This document shows positions 1 to 7,643 of a stretch of DNA of 7,713 nucleotides, piece by piece. Every line of letters begins with the position of its first letter. Position 1 is the stretch's first letter. Location: positions 1-7,713 of the forward strand of contig DATKMP010000190.1 in NCBI GenBank assembly GCA_035541775.1. The letters run 5' to 3'. The position numbers and the translations under genes were made by a program. The notes under the pieces were generated by a model. It searched no databases. It saw nothing but the letters and a program-made list of their open reading frames with translations, and was not told where the DNA came from. This DNA is from DATKMP01 sp035541775 (GTDB taxonomy: Bacteria > Bacteroidota > Ignavibacteria > UBA10030).

Positions 1-2257
1 GAGCGGTCATGGCAATAATAACCGGCTGCTGGCTGCGTGGAATCTTTTCGCGAATTCGTTTTGTCGCTTCGTATCCATCCATTTCCGGCATCTGCACATC
101 CATAAAAATTACATCATAGTGATTCTGAATTTCCAACTCGACCGCTGCATAGCCATTGTCAGCGACATCCGCTTCAATGCCCGAAATTTTTAATATGCGT
201 ACAATCAATTTTTGATTGATGAGATTATCTTCGACTGCCAGCACCTTCATCGCCGGCAACACCGATGGTTGTATGCGGGACGACGGCGAATGCGACGCTT
301 GCTCCTTTGCTGGCTGCTGTTGCCGGTGTAACGCCTGCGCAATGACATCGTATAAATGTTGGTGATGAATGGGTTTTGTTACCAGCGTAAGAAATGCGGC
401 TTTGGTTGCAGGCAAATCGATATGTTTGCTGCGCGAGACAATGGCAATAATCGGCGTAACATGATATTGCGGATTGGTCCGAATCTGGACAATCAACCGC
501 AAACCACTGTCCGCATCGATTCCATGATCGATAACAAATATTTCATATTGATGCGATGCCGCCATGTATTGCATTGCTGCATCAATGGAATCTGCCGTGT
601 CCACTTCAAAGCCCCATTGCATAATAAGTTTCGATAATTTTTCTCTTCCTTCCGCATGGTCATCCACCACTAACGCATATTTTTTTCCTTGTACCAACGG
701 TTCCACGGCAGCATGATTGTTTTCCTTGGTATCTTTCTTCGCTTTGATGGTAAAATAAAAGGTACTGCCCAATCCGATACTGCTCTCGACCCAAATTTTT
801 CCGCCTAACAGTTCGATACTGCGAGCTGAAATGGCAAGCCCTAATCCCGTGCCGCCGAATTTTCTTGTGGTAGAAGTATCCACTTGCGAGAATGGTTTGA
901 AGAGCCGATTAATTCGTTCTTTCGGAATACCGATTCCGGTATCGTGCACAGAAACCAGCAATTCAATATGTTCGTCCGTTTCCGATTTCCGCGCAACAGT
1001 GATGTTGATTTCGCCTTCTCCCGTAAATTTTATTGCGTTACTAACGAGATTGGAAAATATTTGCCGAACGCGTACTACATCCGTGAGAAGAAGAGCGGGC
1101 ACTTCTGGTTCAATCCAATAATTTAAATCGACCCCTTTTTCTTCCGCCTGCATCGCAAATAATTCCAATGTTTCTTCAATAACCGCACACAGCCGGCATG
1201 CATGTTCTTCAATAACAGCTTTGCCTGTTTCAATTTTTGAAAAATCTAAAATATCGTTCAGGATATTCAACAATGCGTCGCCGCTCACCCGAATCGTTTC
1301 GATATATTCTCGCTGTTCTTCCGTGAGTGAAGTTTGCAGAAGCAACCCGATCGTACCAAGAATACCGTTCATCGGCGTACGAATTTCATGGCTCATATTT
1401 GTTAAGAAATCCGTTTTAGCATTGCTGGCAAGTTCTGCTAAATGTTTTGCGCGTTCTAATTCTTCTTTGGATTGTTTTGCTTCGGTAATATCTTGTGCCA
1501 CCACCAACACCGACGGTTTTCCACCGTACGACACTTCATGCCAAGAGATGAACACATCGATGATGCTGCCGTCTTTTTTGCGATGTTGTGCTTCTGTGGA
1601 ATCGAATTGCCTCGTTTGTATAATTTCCAGCGCAGCACGAAGTTGTGAGACATCTTCTTTCACGCGCAAATCCGAAACACGCATCGAAAAAAACTCTTCC
1701 TTCGTATATCCATACAATACAAGAGCGGCATCATTCACTTCAAGAAATTTGGATGTTTCGAGGTCGAACACCCACGCAGGCAAGGGCACATTGGCAAACA
1801 GAGTTCGGAACCGGCGCTCACTCGATTTTAATTCGATCTCTGCCTCTTTTCTCTCGGTAACATTGTGCACAATCGTCACCAGAACTTCTCGTCCCTCCAG
1901 CGGAATCACACTCGCCGAAACTTCGACATCAAGAACACGTCCATCGCGCGCCCGATATTTTCGTTCGGCAATAGTCGCTTGCTGTGTTACGTGAAGCATG
2001 TGCATGCGTTGATCAATATTTTCTTTCGCATCGGACACGAAATCATAGACAGATAATCCCCGCAACTCCTCCAGGGAATAACCCATCATACGGGCAAATG
2101 CCGGATTGGCATGAATAATTTTCTTCTCTGCTGGATCAGTGAAATAAATTCCTTCTGCCGCATTTTCATACAGTGCATGAAAACGATGTTCGCTTTCTGC
2201 TAACTGTTTTTTTACGAAATCCGCCGATGAATAAATTTGTTTTGAGTTAGGTTCCAT
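1..2257 (-). CDS. Hybrid sensor histidine kinase, PAS-PAS-HisKA-HATPase-REC-REC (3' end cut by window edge)
   Basis: Soluble hybrid kinase, expected to autophosphorylate on His and pass the phosphoryl group to its own receivers. I translated 752 codons in frame without a stop; the gene runs off the left edge. PAS1 is about residues 21-138 (NVTERKEAE at its end) and PAS2 about 146-262 (QDITEAKQS). HisKA has NMSHEIRTPMNG with phospho-acceptor His290. HATPase_c shows the N box (FSNLVSNAIKFT, 401-412), G1 (DTGIGIP, 439-445), FKPFSQ (453-458) and G2 (GGTGLGL, 468-474). REC1 (about 526-640) keeps Asp532/Asp533, phospho-acceptor Asp577 and Lys628, but around Asp577 it reads VIDHGIDADSG instead of the usual MPxMDG. 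A Gln/Ser-rich linker leads to REC2 (from about 670), a canonical domain with Asp677 and Asp720 in FMDVQMPEMDG; it is cut just after Thr751. The ATG at 2257 is the only start between an in-frame stop and PAS1; it lacks a clear ribosome binding site and lies 19 bases after pdxH. An HPt domain could follow outside the window. Confidence 0.95.
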   Translation of the reverse strand, partial: MEPNSKQIYSSADFVKKQLAESEHRFHALYENAAEGIYFTDPAEKKIIHANPAFARMMGYSLEELRGLSVYDFVSDAKENIDQRMHMLHVTQQATIAERKYRARDGRVLDVEVSASVIPLEGREVLVTIVHNVTERKEAEIELKSSERRFRTLFANVPLPAWVFDLETSKFLEVNDAALVLYGYTKEEFFSMRVSDLRVKEDVSQLRAALEIIQTRQFDSTEAQHRKKDGSIIDVFISWHEVSYGGKPSVLVVAQDITEAKQSKEELERAKHLAELASNAKTDFLTNMSHEIRTPMNGILGTIGLLLQTSLTEEQREYIETIRVSGDALLNILNDILDFSKIETGKAVIEEHACRLCAVIEETLELFAMQAEEKGVDLNYWIEPEVPALLLTDVVRVRQIFSNLVSNAIKFTGEGEINITVARKSETDEHIELLVSVHDTGIGIPKERINRLFKPFSQVDTSTTRKFGGTGLGLAISARSIELLGGKIWVESSIGLGSTFYFTIKAKKDTKENNHAAVEPLVQGKKYALVVDDHAEGREKLSKLIMQWGFEVDTADSIDAAMQYMAASHQYEIFVIDHGIDADSGLRLIVQIRTNPQYHVTPIIAIVSRSKHIDLPATKAAFLTLVTKPIHHQHLYDVIAQALHRQQQPAKEQASHSPSSRIQPSVLPAMKVLAVEDNLINQKLIVRILKISGIEADVADNGYAAVELEIQNHYDVIFMDVQMPEMDGYEATKRIREKIPRSQQPVIIAMTA

Positions 2258-2276
2258 AGAGTGCGATCATAAACTT

Positions 2277-2882
2277 TCATGGTGCAAGACGTTCCATACG
2301 CCAGCAAGAATCGTTTTTGTGATAACGGATTCGATCGTGAAGTCGTCCCGGCCTTCCCTGCCAGAATTCAAATGATGCGGGCAAGAATTTATATCCGCCC
2401 CAGAACTCTGGCAACGGAATTTCTTTTCCCTCATATTTTTTTTGATAATGTTGAAATGCCTGCTCCAATATTTCTCTGCTTTCCAAGACGGAACTTTGTT
2501 TCGAAGCCCATGCCCCCAACTGGCTTTTGCGCGGGCGCGTTGCAAAATATTGCTCCGATGCCCGGCGGCTCAATAATTCTGTCGTTCCTTCCAAACGAAT
2601 TTGCCGTTCCAATTTTTCCCAGTGAAACAATAATGCCGCATGCGGATTCATGACAAGTTCGCGGGCCTTTCGACTTTGATAATTGGTATAAAAAATCAAT
2701 CCTTCGTGTTCTATTCCTTTATATAACACCATGCGTACAGACGGAATTCCATCGCGAGTTGCAGTTGCTAATGCCATCGCTTCGTAGTTGGGGATGTCGG
2801 CAATTTGCGCGTCGTGCAACCATAATCGAAATTGCTCAAAGGGGTCGAGACAAATATTTTTTTTATCCAACGGCCGATTCAC
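2277..2882 (-). CDS. pdxH: Pyridoxine/pyridoxamine 5'-phosphate oxidase
   Basis: FMN-dependent cytosolic enzyme that oxidises pyridoxine 5'-phosphate or pyridoxamine 5'-phosphate to pyridoxal 5'-phosphate with O2, the last step of the DXP-dependent B6 route and of salvage. The 201 residues follow the E. coli PdxH pattern throughout: DPFEQF near the N-terminus (13-18), RMVLYKG (50-56) and YTNYQSRKA (65-73) for FMN binding, ERQI (92-95), SKQSS (127-131), PLPEFWGG (156-163), FWQG (173-176), the active-site RLHDR (180-184) and the terminal RLAP. It is slightly shorter than E. coli PdxH (218), the loss being in the variable N-terminal tail. It appears intact, with no frameshift. The GTG at 2882 follows the upstream stop by 4 bases; an alternative TTG at 2870 fits the ribosome binding site better. 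It is co-directional with, and tightly packed between, two signalling genes, an unusual place for this biosynthetic gene. Confidence 0.96.
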   Translation of the reverse strand: MNRPLDKKNICLDPFEQFRLWLHDAQIADIPNYEAMALATATRDGIPSVRMVLYKGIEHEGLIFYTNYQSRKARELVMNPHAALLFHWEKLERQIRLEGTTELLSRRASEQYFATRPRKSQLGAWASKQSSVLESREILEQAFQHYQKKYEGKEIPLPEFWGGYKFLPASFEFWQGRPGRLHDRIRYHKNDSCWRMERLAP

Positions 2883-2888
2883 CCCCTT
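2879..2888 (-). promoter_or_regulatory. Strong Shine-Dalgarno-like sequence that bears on the pdxH start
   Basis: The minus strand reads AAGGGGGTGA, one mismatch from the extended consensus AAGGAGGTGA. Its first two bases are also the last two of the TAA stop of the upstream receiver gene. It overlaps the GTG at 2882, which is too close for that codon to be served in the usual way. The in-frame TTG at 2870-2868 (codon 5) lies 8 bases past the end of the motif, a workable distance. The true N-terminus may therefore be MDKKNICLDPF. The match could also be chance, since the other genes in this window show no comparable motif. Confidence 0.45.
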
Positions 2889-5800
2889 AATTATCGGCTT
2901 TCCATATCAAGGTACCGGCAATAAAATCGATTTCGTTTTTTCTCTTTCCCTCTGCAATAAAATCTCCATCACAAAGAATAACTTGTCCATCCGATCGTTT
3001 CAATGCTATCTTTACAACATGGCAGTGTTTATATTGTTTCAGGGTTTCGATGGATTTTTTAATTTCGTCCGCCGTGTTGCCCAAGACATTGATGTGCCGT
3101 GCGGCAAGCTTTTGTCCTTGAGAAGCGCCAAGCATCGATTCCAATAAAGGCGATCCATTCAGCAACTCTCCTTTATTGTTCACAACGACCGAAACGACAT
3201 TCTTCATGTCCGCAGAAACGAAATTTTGTTCACGCTGCGGAACCTCCTGGCTCATGGATGTTGGTTTCGTCAATTCTCGCTGCGTGCCCCATGCACGCAC
3301 GAGGCATTTGTTCTCGATCATTCCGATCACATTGTTGATAAACCAATGTTCTTTGCCAAACTTGTCCACCACGGAGAGTTCTGTATTCACTAATTTATAC
3401 CCGTTGCGGATAAATGCTGCGATCAATTTTGCGTTTTGCGGAGCATTCATTGCGATAAAATCGTGAAGTTTTACTTGCCGCAATGAATTTGCAGAATCAT
3501 ATCCGTACATTTTTGCCAACGCATCGTTGCATTCGCCAATAAAACTCCGTTCAAAGATTAATCGCACTTGTTCTTCCACAGGTAAGGCGGTCGAAATCGG
3601 CTCTTCGGCTTCAATACACCAAATCGCTTCCATGCTTTGCTGAATAAACGCGCGATAGCGTTCCTCGCTCAACTGCAATGCTTCCTGCGCTTGCTGTTGT
3701 TCCGTAATATCTCTCATCGTGCCTTCATAGTACAATACTTCTCCCATTTTATTCCGAACTAAACGCGCATTTTCTAACACCGTAATGATGGTGCCGTCTT
3801 TTCGGCGCATTTTCAATTGCGCATTTTTTACATTGCCTTGTCGATGAAGTATTTCTAAAAATTGGTCGCGTTCATTTTGATCGGCATATAAATCTTTTTC
3901 GACATTCAACAGTATGACTTCTGCTTCCGATTGATACCCTAAGATCTGAAGGACAGCGGGATTGACGGTAAGAATATCGCCATCTGGCGTCGTTTGATAC
4001 ACGCCATCCATCACATTTTCAATAAGCGAACGATACTTTGCTTCCGAAACACGAATGAACTGCTCCGCTTTTCTGCGTTCGGTAATATCGCGCATCACTA
4101 CCTGGATTGCTTGCTGCCCATTCCATGTGAATGGCATCGCCGCGACTTCAGCTTCAAAAATAGTCCCGTCGAACCGAAGAAATTTTTCTTCGATGACAGG
4201 CATCTTCAGTCCTTCATCATGCATACGTTGAACACGATCCAGGACTTTGATTTTATAATCGGGATGGACGAAATCGACAATAGAACGATTCATCACTTCA
4301 TCGATCGATTTGGCACCAAACGCACGAAGCGTTGCACTATTCGCAAACACTACTTGGCCTTTAATGTGAACGATCGTGGGATCGGGAGAAAGTTCGATCA
4401 GCGAACGGTAGCGTTCTTCACTTTCGCGCAACGATTGTTCCACTTGCTTCCGTTCGGTGATGTCGCGGGAAATGCCCATCACGCCAATGGTTTCCCCTTG
4501 AGAATTTTTAAGGACAGATGACGACAGCAGACATGGAAACGACTTTCCATTTTTTCTTCGATTGGTAATTTCTCGAATACATCGTCCGTCTTTGACTGTG
4601 ATATTATGGACCATGGTGCTTTCTTCTAAATCAGCATACAAAATATTGACATGCTGCCCGATCACCTCTTCCGCTGTGTAGCCGAAGGTCTCTTCGGCAG
4701 CATGATTAAACTCGGTGATGATCCGATTTTGATCGGAAGCAATGATCATATCCAGCGAACTATTAATAATACTTTTGGAATAATCTTGCGCTGCTTTCAA
4801 CCGTTCTTCTGCCCGCTTGACTTCCGTAATATCCCGCGAAGTACCCATATATCCGATTTTTTCTCCGCGAGCATTTTGTAAAATCGCAGAAGAAATGAGG
4901 CATGGAAATATTTCGCCATTCTTCCGTTTGTCCAGCACTTCATAAATACCATGGCCGTTACTGTTCACAGTTTGATTGACCGACGATCCCACAGAAGCAT
5001 CGGCGTACAATATATTGATATGCTGGCCGAGCACTTCTTCTTTTTTATAGCCGAACGTCTCTTCCGCTGCTTTATTAAACTCAATAATCTTTCTATCCAA
5101 ATCGACAGCGATAACCATATCTAACGAACTTTCGACGATACTCCGCGCATAATCTTGTGATGTTTTCAGCGCTTCCTGAGCACGTCGGCGTTCCGATACA
5201 TCTTGAAAGACCAAAACGACTCCGACCGTTTTGCCATGTTCATCTTTAATCGGAGAAGCATTTTCATCCACCGGTGTTTCTCTGCCATCACGCGAAATAA
5301 GAACGGCATGATTTTTCAACACGGCAGCGATTTTATTTTTCAAGATTTGTTCTACGGGGTTGCTCGATTTCGGTTTCGATAGCTCTTCTTTGGTCCGAAA
5401 GACTTGCAACAGATCCTCTCCTGCAGCTTCGCTCAGTTTCCATCCGGTGAGCGATTCGGCTGCGGTATTCATAAATTTAATGGCGCCATTCGTGTCTGTT
5501 GCAATCACTGCTTCGCCGATACTGCGCAACGTTGTGCCATACCACGTTTCATTTTCTTTAAACCGCCGTTCAATTTCAGCTCGGTACAAAGCCATCTCAA
5601 TCGTGGTATGTAATTCGCGTTCTTCAAAGGGCTTGAGAACATACCCGAAGGGTTCTGTGGCACTCGCACGGCGGAGCGTATCGTTATCTGCATACGCGGT
5701 CAAATACACGATGGTGGTATGATACCGCAATCGTAATTCGTTGGCGGTTTGAATGCCGTCCATCTCGCCCTTGAGACGGACATCCATAAGAACCAAATCG

Positions 5801-5961
5801 ATCATGGTCGTTGCCGCTTTTCGCAATGCTTCTTCTCCTGTCGCAGCGATACCAATGACATCATAACCAAGATTGAGGAGGCGCTTTTGTAAATCTTTGG
5901 CGACAATCGCTTCATCTTCGACAATTAATATTTTGGGATTCGGCATAAGAGTTCCATTCAT
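2887..5961 (-). CDS. Response-regulator receiver protein with six to seven PAS domains and no recognisable output domain
   Basis: A 1024-residue soluble protein. The N-terminal REC (about 9-125) has acidic Glu15/Asp16, phospho-acceptor Asp60 (LVLMDVRLKGEMDG), Thr88 and Lys110 (LKPFEE), so it should be phosphorylatable. PAS domains follow: PAS1 138-262, PAS2 268-386, PAS3 391-509, PAS4 513-632, PAS5 638-757, PAS6 763-897. Most end in a DITERK-like motif; the motifs near 377, 500, 625 and 751 are spaced 123-126 residues apart. PAS6 resembles a PAS subtype I recall from other multi-sensor proteins, with EEPIS..LP.EEQ, ECNDALAKMYGY and WGTQREL. Residues 913-1021 look like a degenerate seventh PAS. 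No HisKA, HATPase, GGDEF, EAL, HTH or coiled-coil output is seen, and the gene stops normally with TAA. The ATG at 5961 overlaps the kinase stop (ATGA), implying translational coupling; Met6 (5946) is an alternative start. The upstream kinase, which has no receiver, is the likely phosphodonor (inference). Confidence 0.95.
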   Translation of the reverse strand: MNGTLMPNPKILIVEDEAIVAKDLQKRLLNLGYDVIGIAATGEEALRKAATTMIDLVLMDVRLKGEMDGIQTANELRLRYHTTIVYLTAYADNDTLRRASATEPFGYVLKPFEERELHTTIEMALYRAEIERRFKENETWYGTTLRSIGEAVIATDTNGAIKFMNTAAESLTGWKLSEAAGEDLLQVFRTKEELSKPKSSNPVEQILKNKIAAVLKNHAVLISRDGRETPVDENASPIKDEHGKTVGVVLVFQDVSERRRAQEALKTSQDYARSIVESSLDMVIAVDLDRKIIEFNKAAEETFGYKKEEVLGQHINILYADASVGSSVNQTVNSNGHGIYEVLDKRKNGEIFPCLISSAILQNARGEKIGYMGTSRDITEVKRAEERLKAAQDYSKSIINSSLDMIIASDQNRIITEFNHAAEETFGYTAEEVIGQHVNILYADLEESTMVHNITVKDGRCIREITNRRKNGKSFPCLLSSSVLKNSQGETIGVMGISRDITERKQVEQSLRESEERYRSLIELSPDPTIVHIKGQVVFANSATLRAFGAKSIDEVMNRSIVDFVHPDYKIKVLDRVQRMHDEGLKMPVIEEKFLRFDGTIFEAEVAAMPFTWNGQQAIQVVMRDITERRKAEQFIRVSEAKYRSLIENVMDGVYQTTPDGDILTVNPAVLQILGYQSEAEVILLNVEKDLYADQNERDQFLEILHRQGNVKNAQLKMRRKDGTIITVLENARLVRNKMGEVLYYEGTMRDITEQQQAQEALQLSEERYRAFIQQSMEAIWCIEAEEPISTALPVEEQVRLIFERSFIGECNDALAKMYGYDSANSLRQVKLHDFIAMNAPQNAKLIAAFIRNGYKLVNTELSVVDKFGKEHWFINNVIGMIENKCLVRAWGTQRELTKPTSMSQEVPQREQNFVSADMKNVVSVVVNNKGELLNGSPLLESMLGASQGQKLAARHINVLGNTADEIKKSIETLKQYKHCHVVKIALKRSDGQVILCDGDFIAEGKRKNEIDFIAGTLIWKADN
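4435..4791 (-). repeat. Tandem PAS duplication, copy 2 (PAS3)
   Basis: Encodes residues 391-509 of the receiver/multi-PAS protein. It aligns without gaps to the preceding PAS domain at an offset of exactly 123 residues (369 bases). By eye, about 38 of the first 54 residues are identical, including SSLDM, AAEETFGY and NILYAD; later the two share the FPC motif and RDITE. DNA similarity is also visible, for example TACAA(A/T)ATATTGA from 4637 matching 5006 on the plus strand. Coding remains intact, so this is an internal gene duplication, not an inserted element. Confidence 0.85.
4804..5160 (-). repeat. Tandem PAS duplication, copy 1 (PAS2)
   Basis: Encodes residues 268-386 of the receiver/multi-PAS protein and is the partner of the copy at 4435-4791. 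The second half has diverged more (loop after NILYAD) while the C-terminal strand with IFPCLISS and SRDITE is retained. PAS1, PAS4, PAS5 and PAS6 are clearly more distant, so this pair is the youngest duplication in the protein. Confidence 0.85.
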
Positions 5962-7643
5962 TTTGAACTGCGTTCTTTAAAAATTAATTGTACATGGGTG
6001 CCCGTCGTGTTCAGGATGTGCAAGCTTCCGCCAAGTTGCCCCGCCAACGTCCGCACCAATTCCCACCCCAACGAGTGGGATGCGGTTTCAGGATGTGCAT
6101 CAAACCCGATTCCATCATCGACCACGCTCAATCGTATAGTTTTGGGATCGATATGCACCATCGAAACAAAAACTTTGCCGGACCGATTATTCGGAAATGC
6201 ATGTTTTAAGGAATTCGAAACCAATTCTCCCACAATCAAGCCACATGGAATTGCCGTATCGATATCAAATTCCAATTTTGCAATATCAATTTCATATTCG
6301 ATAGCCGCCGGCGATGTTTTGTACGTTTGAAATAAACTTGCAACCAACGATTGTACATATTCGCCGAAATCGATACGGGCAAGATTGGACGATTGATATA
6401 ATTTTTCATGTAACAGCGCCATCGCCCTGACACGATTTTGGCTTTGTCGAAACAGTTCCCTATCATAGGCATCATGTAAATAATCCGACTGGAGATTCAA
6501 CAAGCTGGAAATAATTTGCAAATTATTTTTTACACGGTGGTGAATTTCTTTCAGCAGAACTTCTTTTTCCGAAAATGCTTCGCGGATTTGTGTTTCCGAT
6601 TTTTTTCGCTCCGAAATGTTCGCCAACGCGCCATCATAATAGATGACCGCACCTTTCGGCGAGCGCGTAACGCGGGCATTATATTCAGCCCAGACACTTG
6701 TTCCATCGTATCGCTTCAGTTCCAATTCCATTTCCCGTACAACATCATACACTTCGACAAGTGCCTGCCACTTTTTCCGATCAGCAGGGCGAACATAAAA
6801 TTCATAGGCATTTGTGTGCAAGAGAACATCTCGGTCGGGATAACCTAAAAGCTGGACCATCGCCGGATTTACACGTAACATTTTTCCTTCCGGTGTTGAC
6901 CGGAACAATCCGATGGGAACATCTTCAAACAACCGGTAATAGATTTCTTCCGAATCCTTGACACTATCATACAATCCGCTGAATGGCTGTCGGCACCGCA
7001 TCGACAAAATACTTTGTGCAATGTGATTGGATAAAAAATTATAGAAATCTATTTCATCTTGCACGAACGTATGAAAAAGATTTGAATATTCAATCTGCAA
7101 TATTCCCATCACAACGCTGCCCGTCGTCAAGGGAAATGCGGCGACGGATTTTATTTGCGTCGCATCGTTGCTCGCAAAATTTACTATATCGGACATTCTG
7201 CAATCATGAATAATCACAGGAACGCTCGTCTGGAAACATCGTTCGGTAACGCTGTTGGCTGCCGAACCGGATACATCGTCAGTGAAGGACACTTCCGCAT
7301 TCGTTCCCTGATGCAATAACATGTTGGTGTGCACATCCCGAAGAAAAATTTTTGCTTGATCTGGCCCGCAATGACGCGGTATCAGTTCCTCTATGGTCCG
7401 AACAATCGATCCTACATCTTCGGCTGTTAAAACCGTTCGATAAAAATCCGTAAGAAGCTGAATGTGTTGATGTGCATACTGAAGCGACGCGCGAGTTTGC
7501 TCTACCTCGCACGCCCATTGATCTATGGTCTGCGCATAGCGTTCAAGAATCAACCGCCACTGCTGCTCGGTCTCCGGCAACAGTGCTGCTATGTGCCGCA
7601 GTTCTGGACTTTCTATTTCATGTGAAGATGTGTGTTCAGCCAT
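5958..7643 (-). CDS. Soluble sensor histidine kinase, GAF-PAS-HisKA_2-HATPase
   Basis: A 561-residue kinase counted from the ATG at 7643. An N-terminal helical, probably coiled-coil stretch (about 22-66) leads to a GAF-like domain (about 68-215), then PAS (about 232-350; RVNPAMVQLLGY, YYDGALANISERK). The HisKA_2 dimerisation/phosphoacceptor segment follows, with KEIHHRVKNNLQIISSLLNL (365-384; His368/His369), then HATPase_c with GELVSNSLKHAF (472-483) and VVDDGIGF (507-514). The last glycine-rich motif is HSLGWELV, with Trp where Leu is usual. There is no receiver and no membrane segment, so it probably senses a cytoplasmic signal and phosphorylates a separate regulator, most simply the overlapping downstream receiver protein (ATGA overlap). 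The reading frame stays open to the right edge (7712), but I prefer the ATG at 7643 because a plausible upstream gene ends at 7636 in another frame. No bilin or LOV-type cysteine motif is evident in its GAF or PAS domain. Confidence 0.93.
   Translation of the reverse strand: MAEHTSSHEIESPELRHIAALLPETEQQWRLILERYAQTIDQWACEVEQTRASLQYAHQHIQLLTDFYRTVLTAEDVGSIVRTIEELIPRHCGPDQAKIFLRDVHTNMLLHQGTNAEVSFTDDVSGSAANSVTERCFQTSVPVIIHDCRMSDIVNFASNDATQIKSVAAFPLTTGSVVMGILQIEYSNLFHTFVQDEIDFYNFLSNHIAQSILSMRCRQPFSGLYDSVKDSEEIYYRLFEDVPIGLFRSTPEGKMLRVNPAMVQLLGYPDRDVLLHTNAYEFYVRPADRKKWQALVEVYDVVREMELELKRYDGTSVWAEYNARVTRSPKGAVIYYDGALANISERKKSETQIREAFSEKEVLLKEIHHRVKNNLQIISSLLNLQSDYLHDAYDRELFRQSQNRVRAMALLHEKLYQSSNLARIDFGEYVQSLVASLFQTYKTSPAAIEYEIDIAKLEFDIDTAIPCGLIVGELVSNSLKHAFPNNRSGKVFVSMVHIDPKTIRLSVVDDGIGFDAHPETASHSLGWELVRTLAGQLGGSLHILNTTGTHVQLIFKERSSK

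Noticed and set aside
1221..1994. Plus-strand open frame of 257 codons
   Set aside because: It is antisense to the PAS2/HisKA part of the hybrid kinase, whose frame carries unmistakable motifs. Its translation is Ser/Arg/Thr-rich and resembles no family.
2258..2276. Possible promoter or terminator in the 19-base gap between pdxH and the hybrid kinase
   Set aside because: It is too short for a promoter of its own, and no hairpin followed by a T-run is visible. Simple read-through is the better explanation.
2212..2280. A 22-codon open frame starting in an ATGA overlap with the pdxH stop
   Set aside because: It lies almost wholly within the start of the hybrid kinase in another frame, is very short and has no independent support.
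2267..2545. Minus-strand open frame overlapping the 3' half of pdxH, suggesting a frameshift in pdxH
   Set aside because: The pdxH frame itself carries the conserved C-terminus (FWQG, RLHDR, RLAP) right up to its stop, so no frameshift is needed.
3994..4521. Plus-strand open frame of 175 codons
   Set aside because: It is antisense to PAS3-PAS5 of the receiver protein. It is rich in His/Phe/Arg as expected for a shadow frame and has no recognisable domain.
3690..5200. Regularly spaced short repeats about 370 bases apart (plus-strand CGTTCGGTAATATC-like)
   Set aside because: They are the reverse complement of the conserved DITERK/AEQ motif at the end of each PAS domain, so they reflect protein repeats, not a CRISPR array or binding-site array.
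5958..7643. Photoreceptor possibility (phytochrome GAF or LOV-type PAS)
   Set aside because: The GAF region lacks a recognisable bilin-binding cysteine context, and the PAS lacks the LOV NCRFLQ signature, so light sensing has no support.
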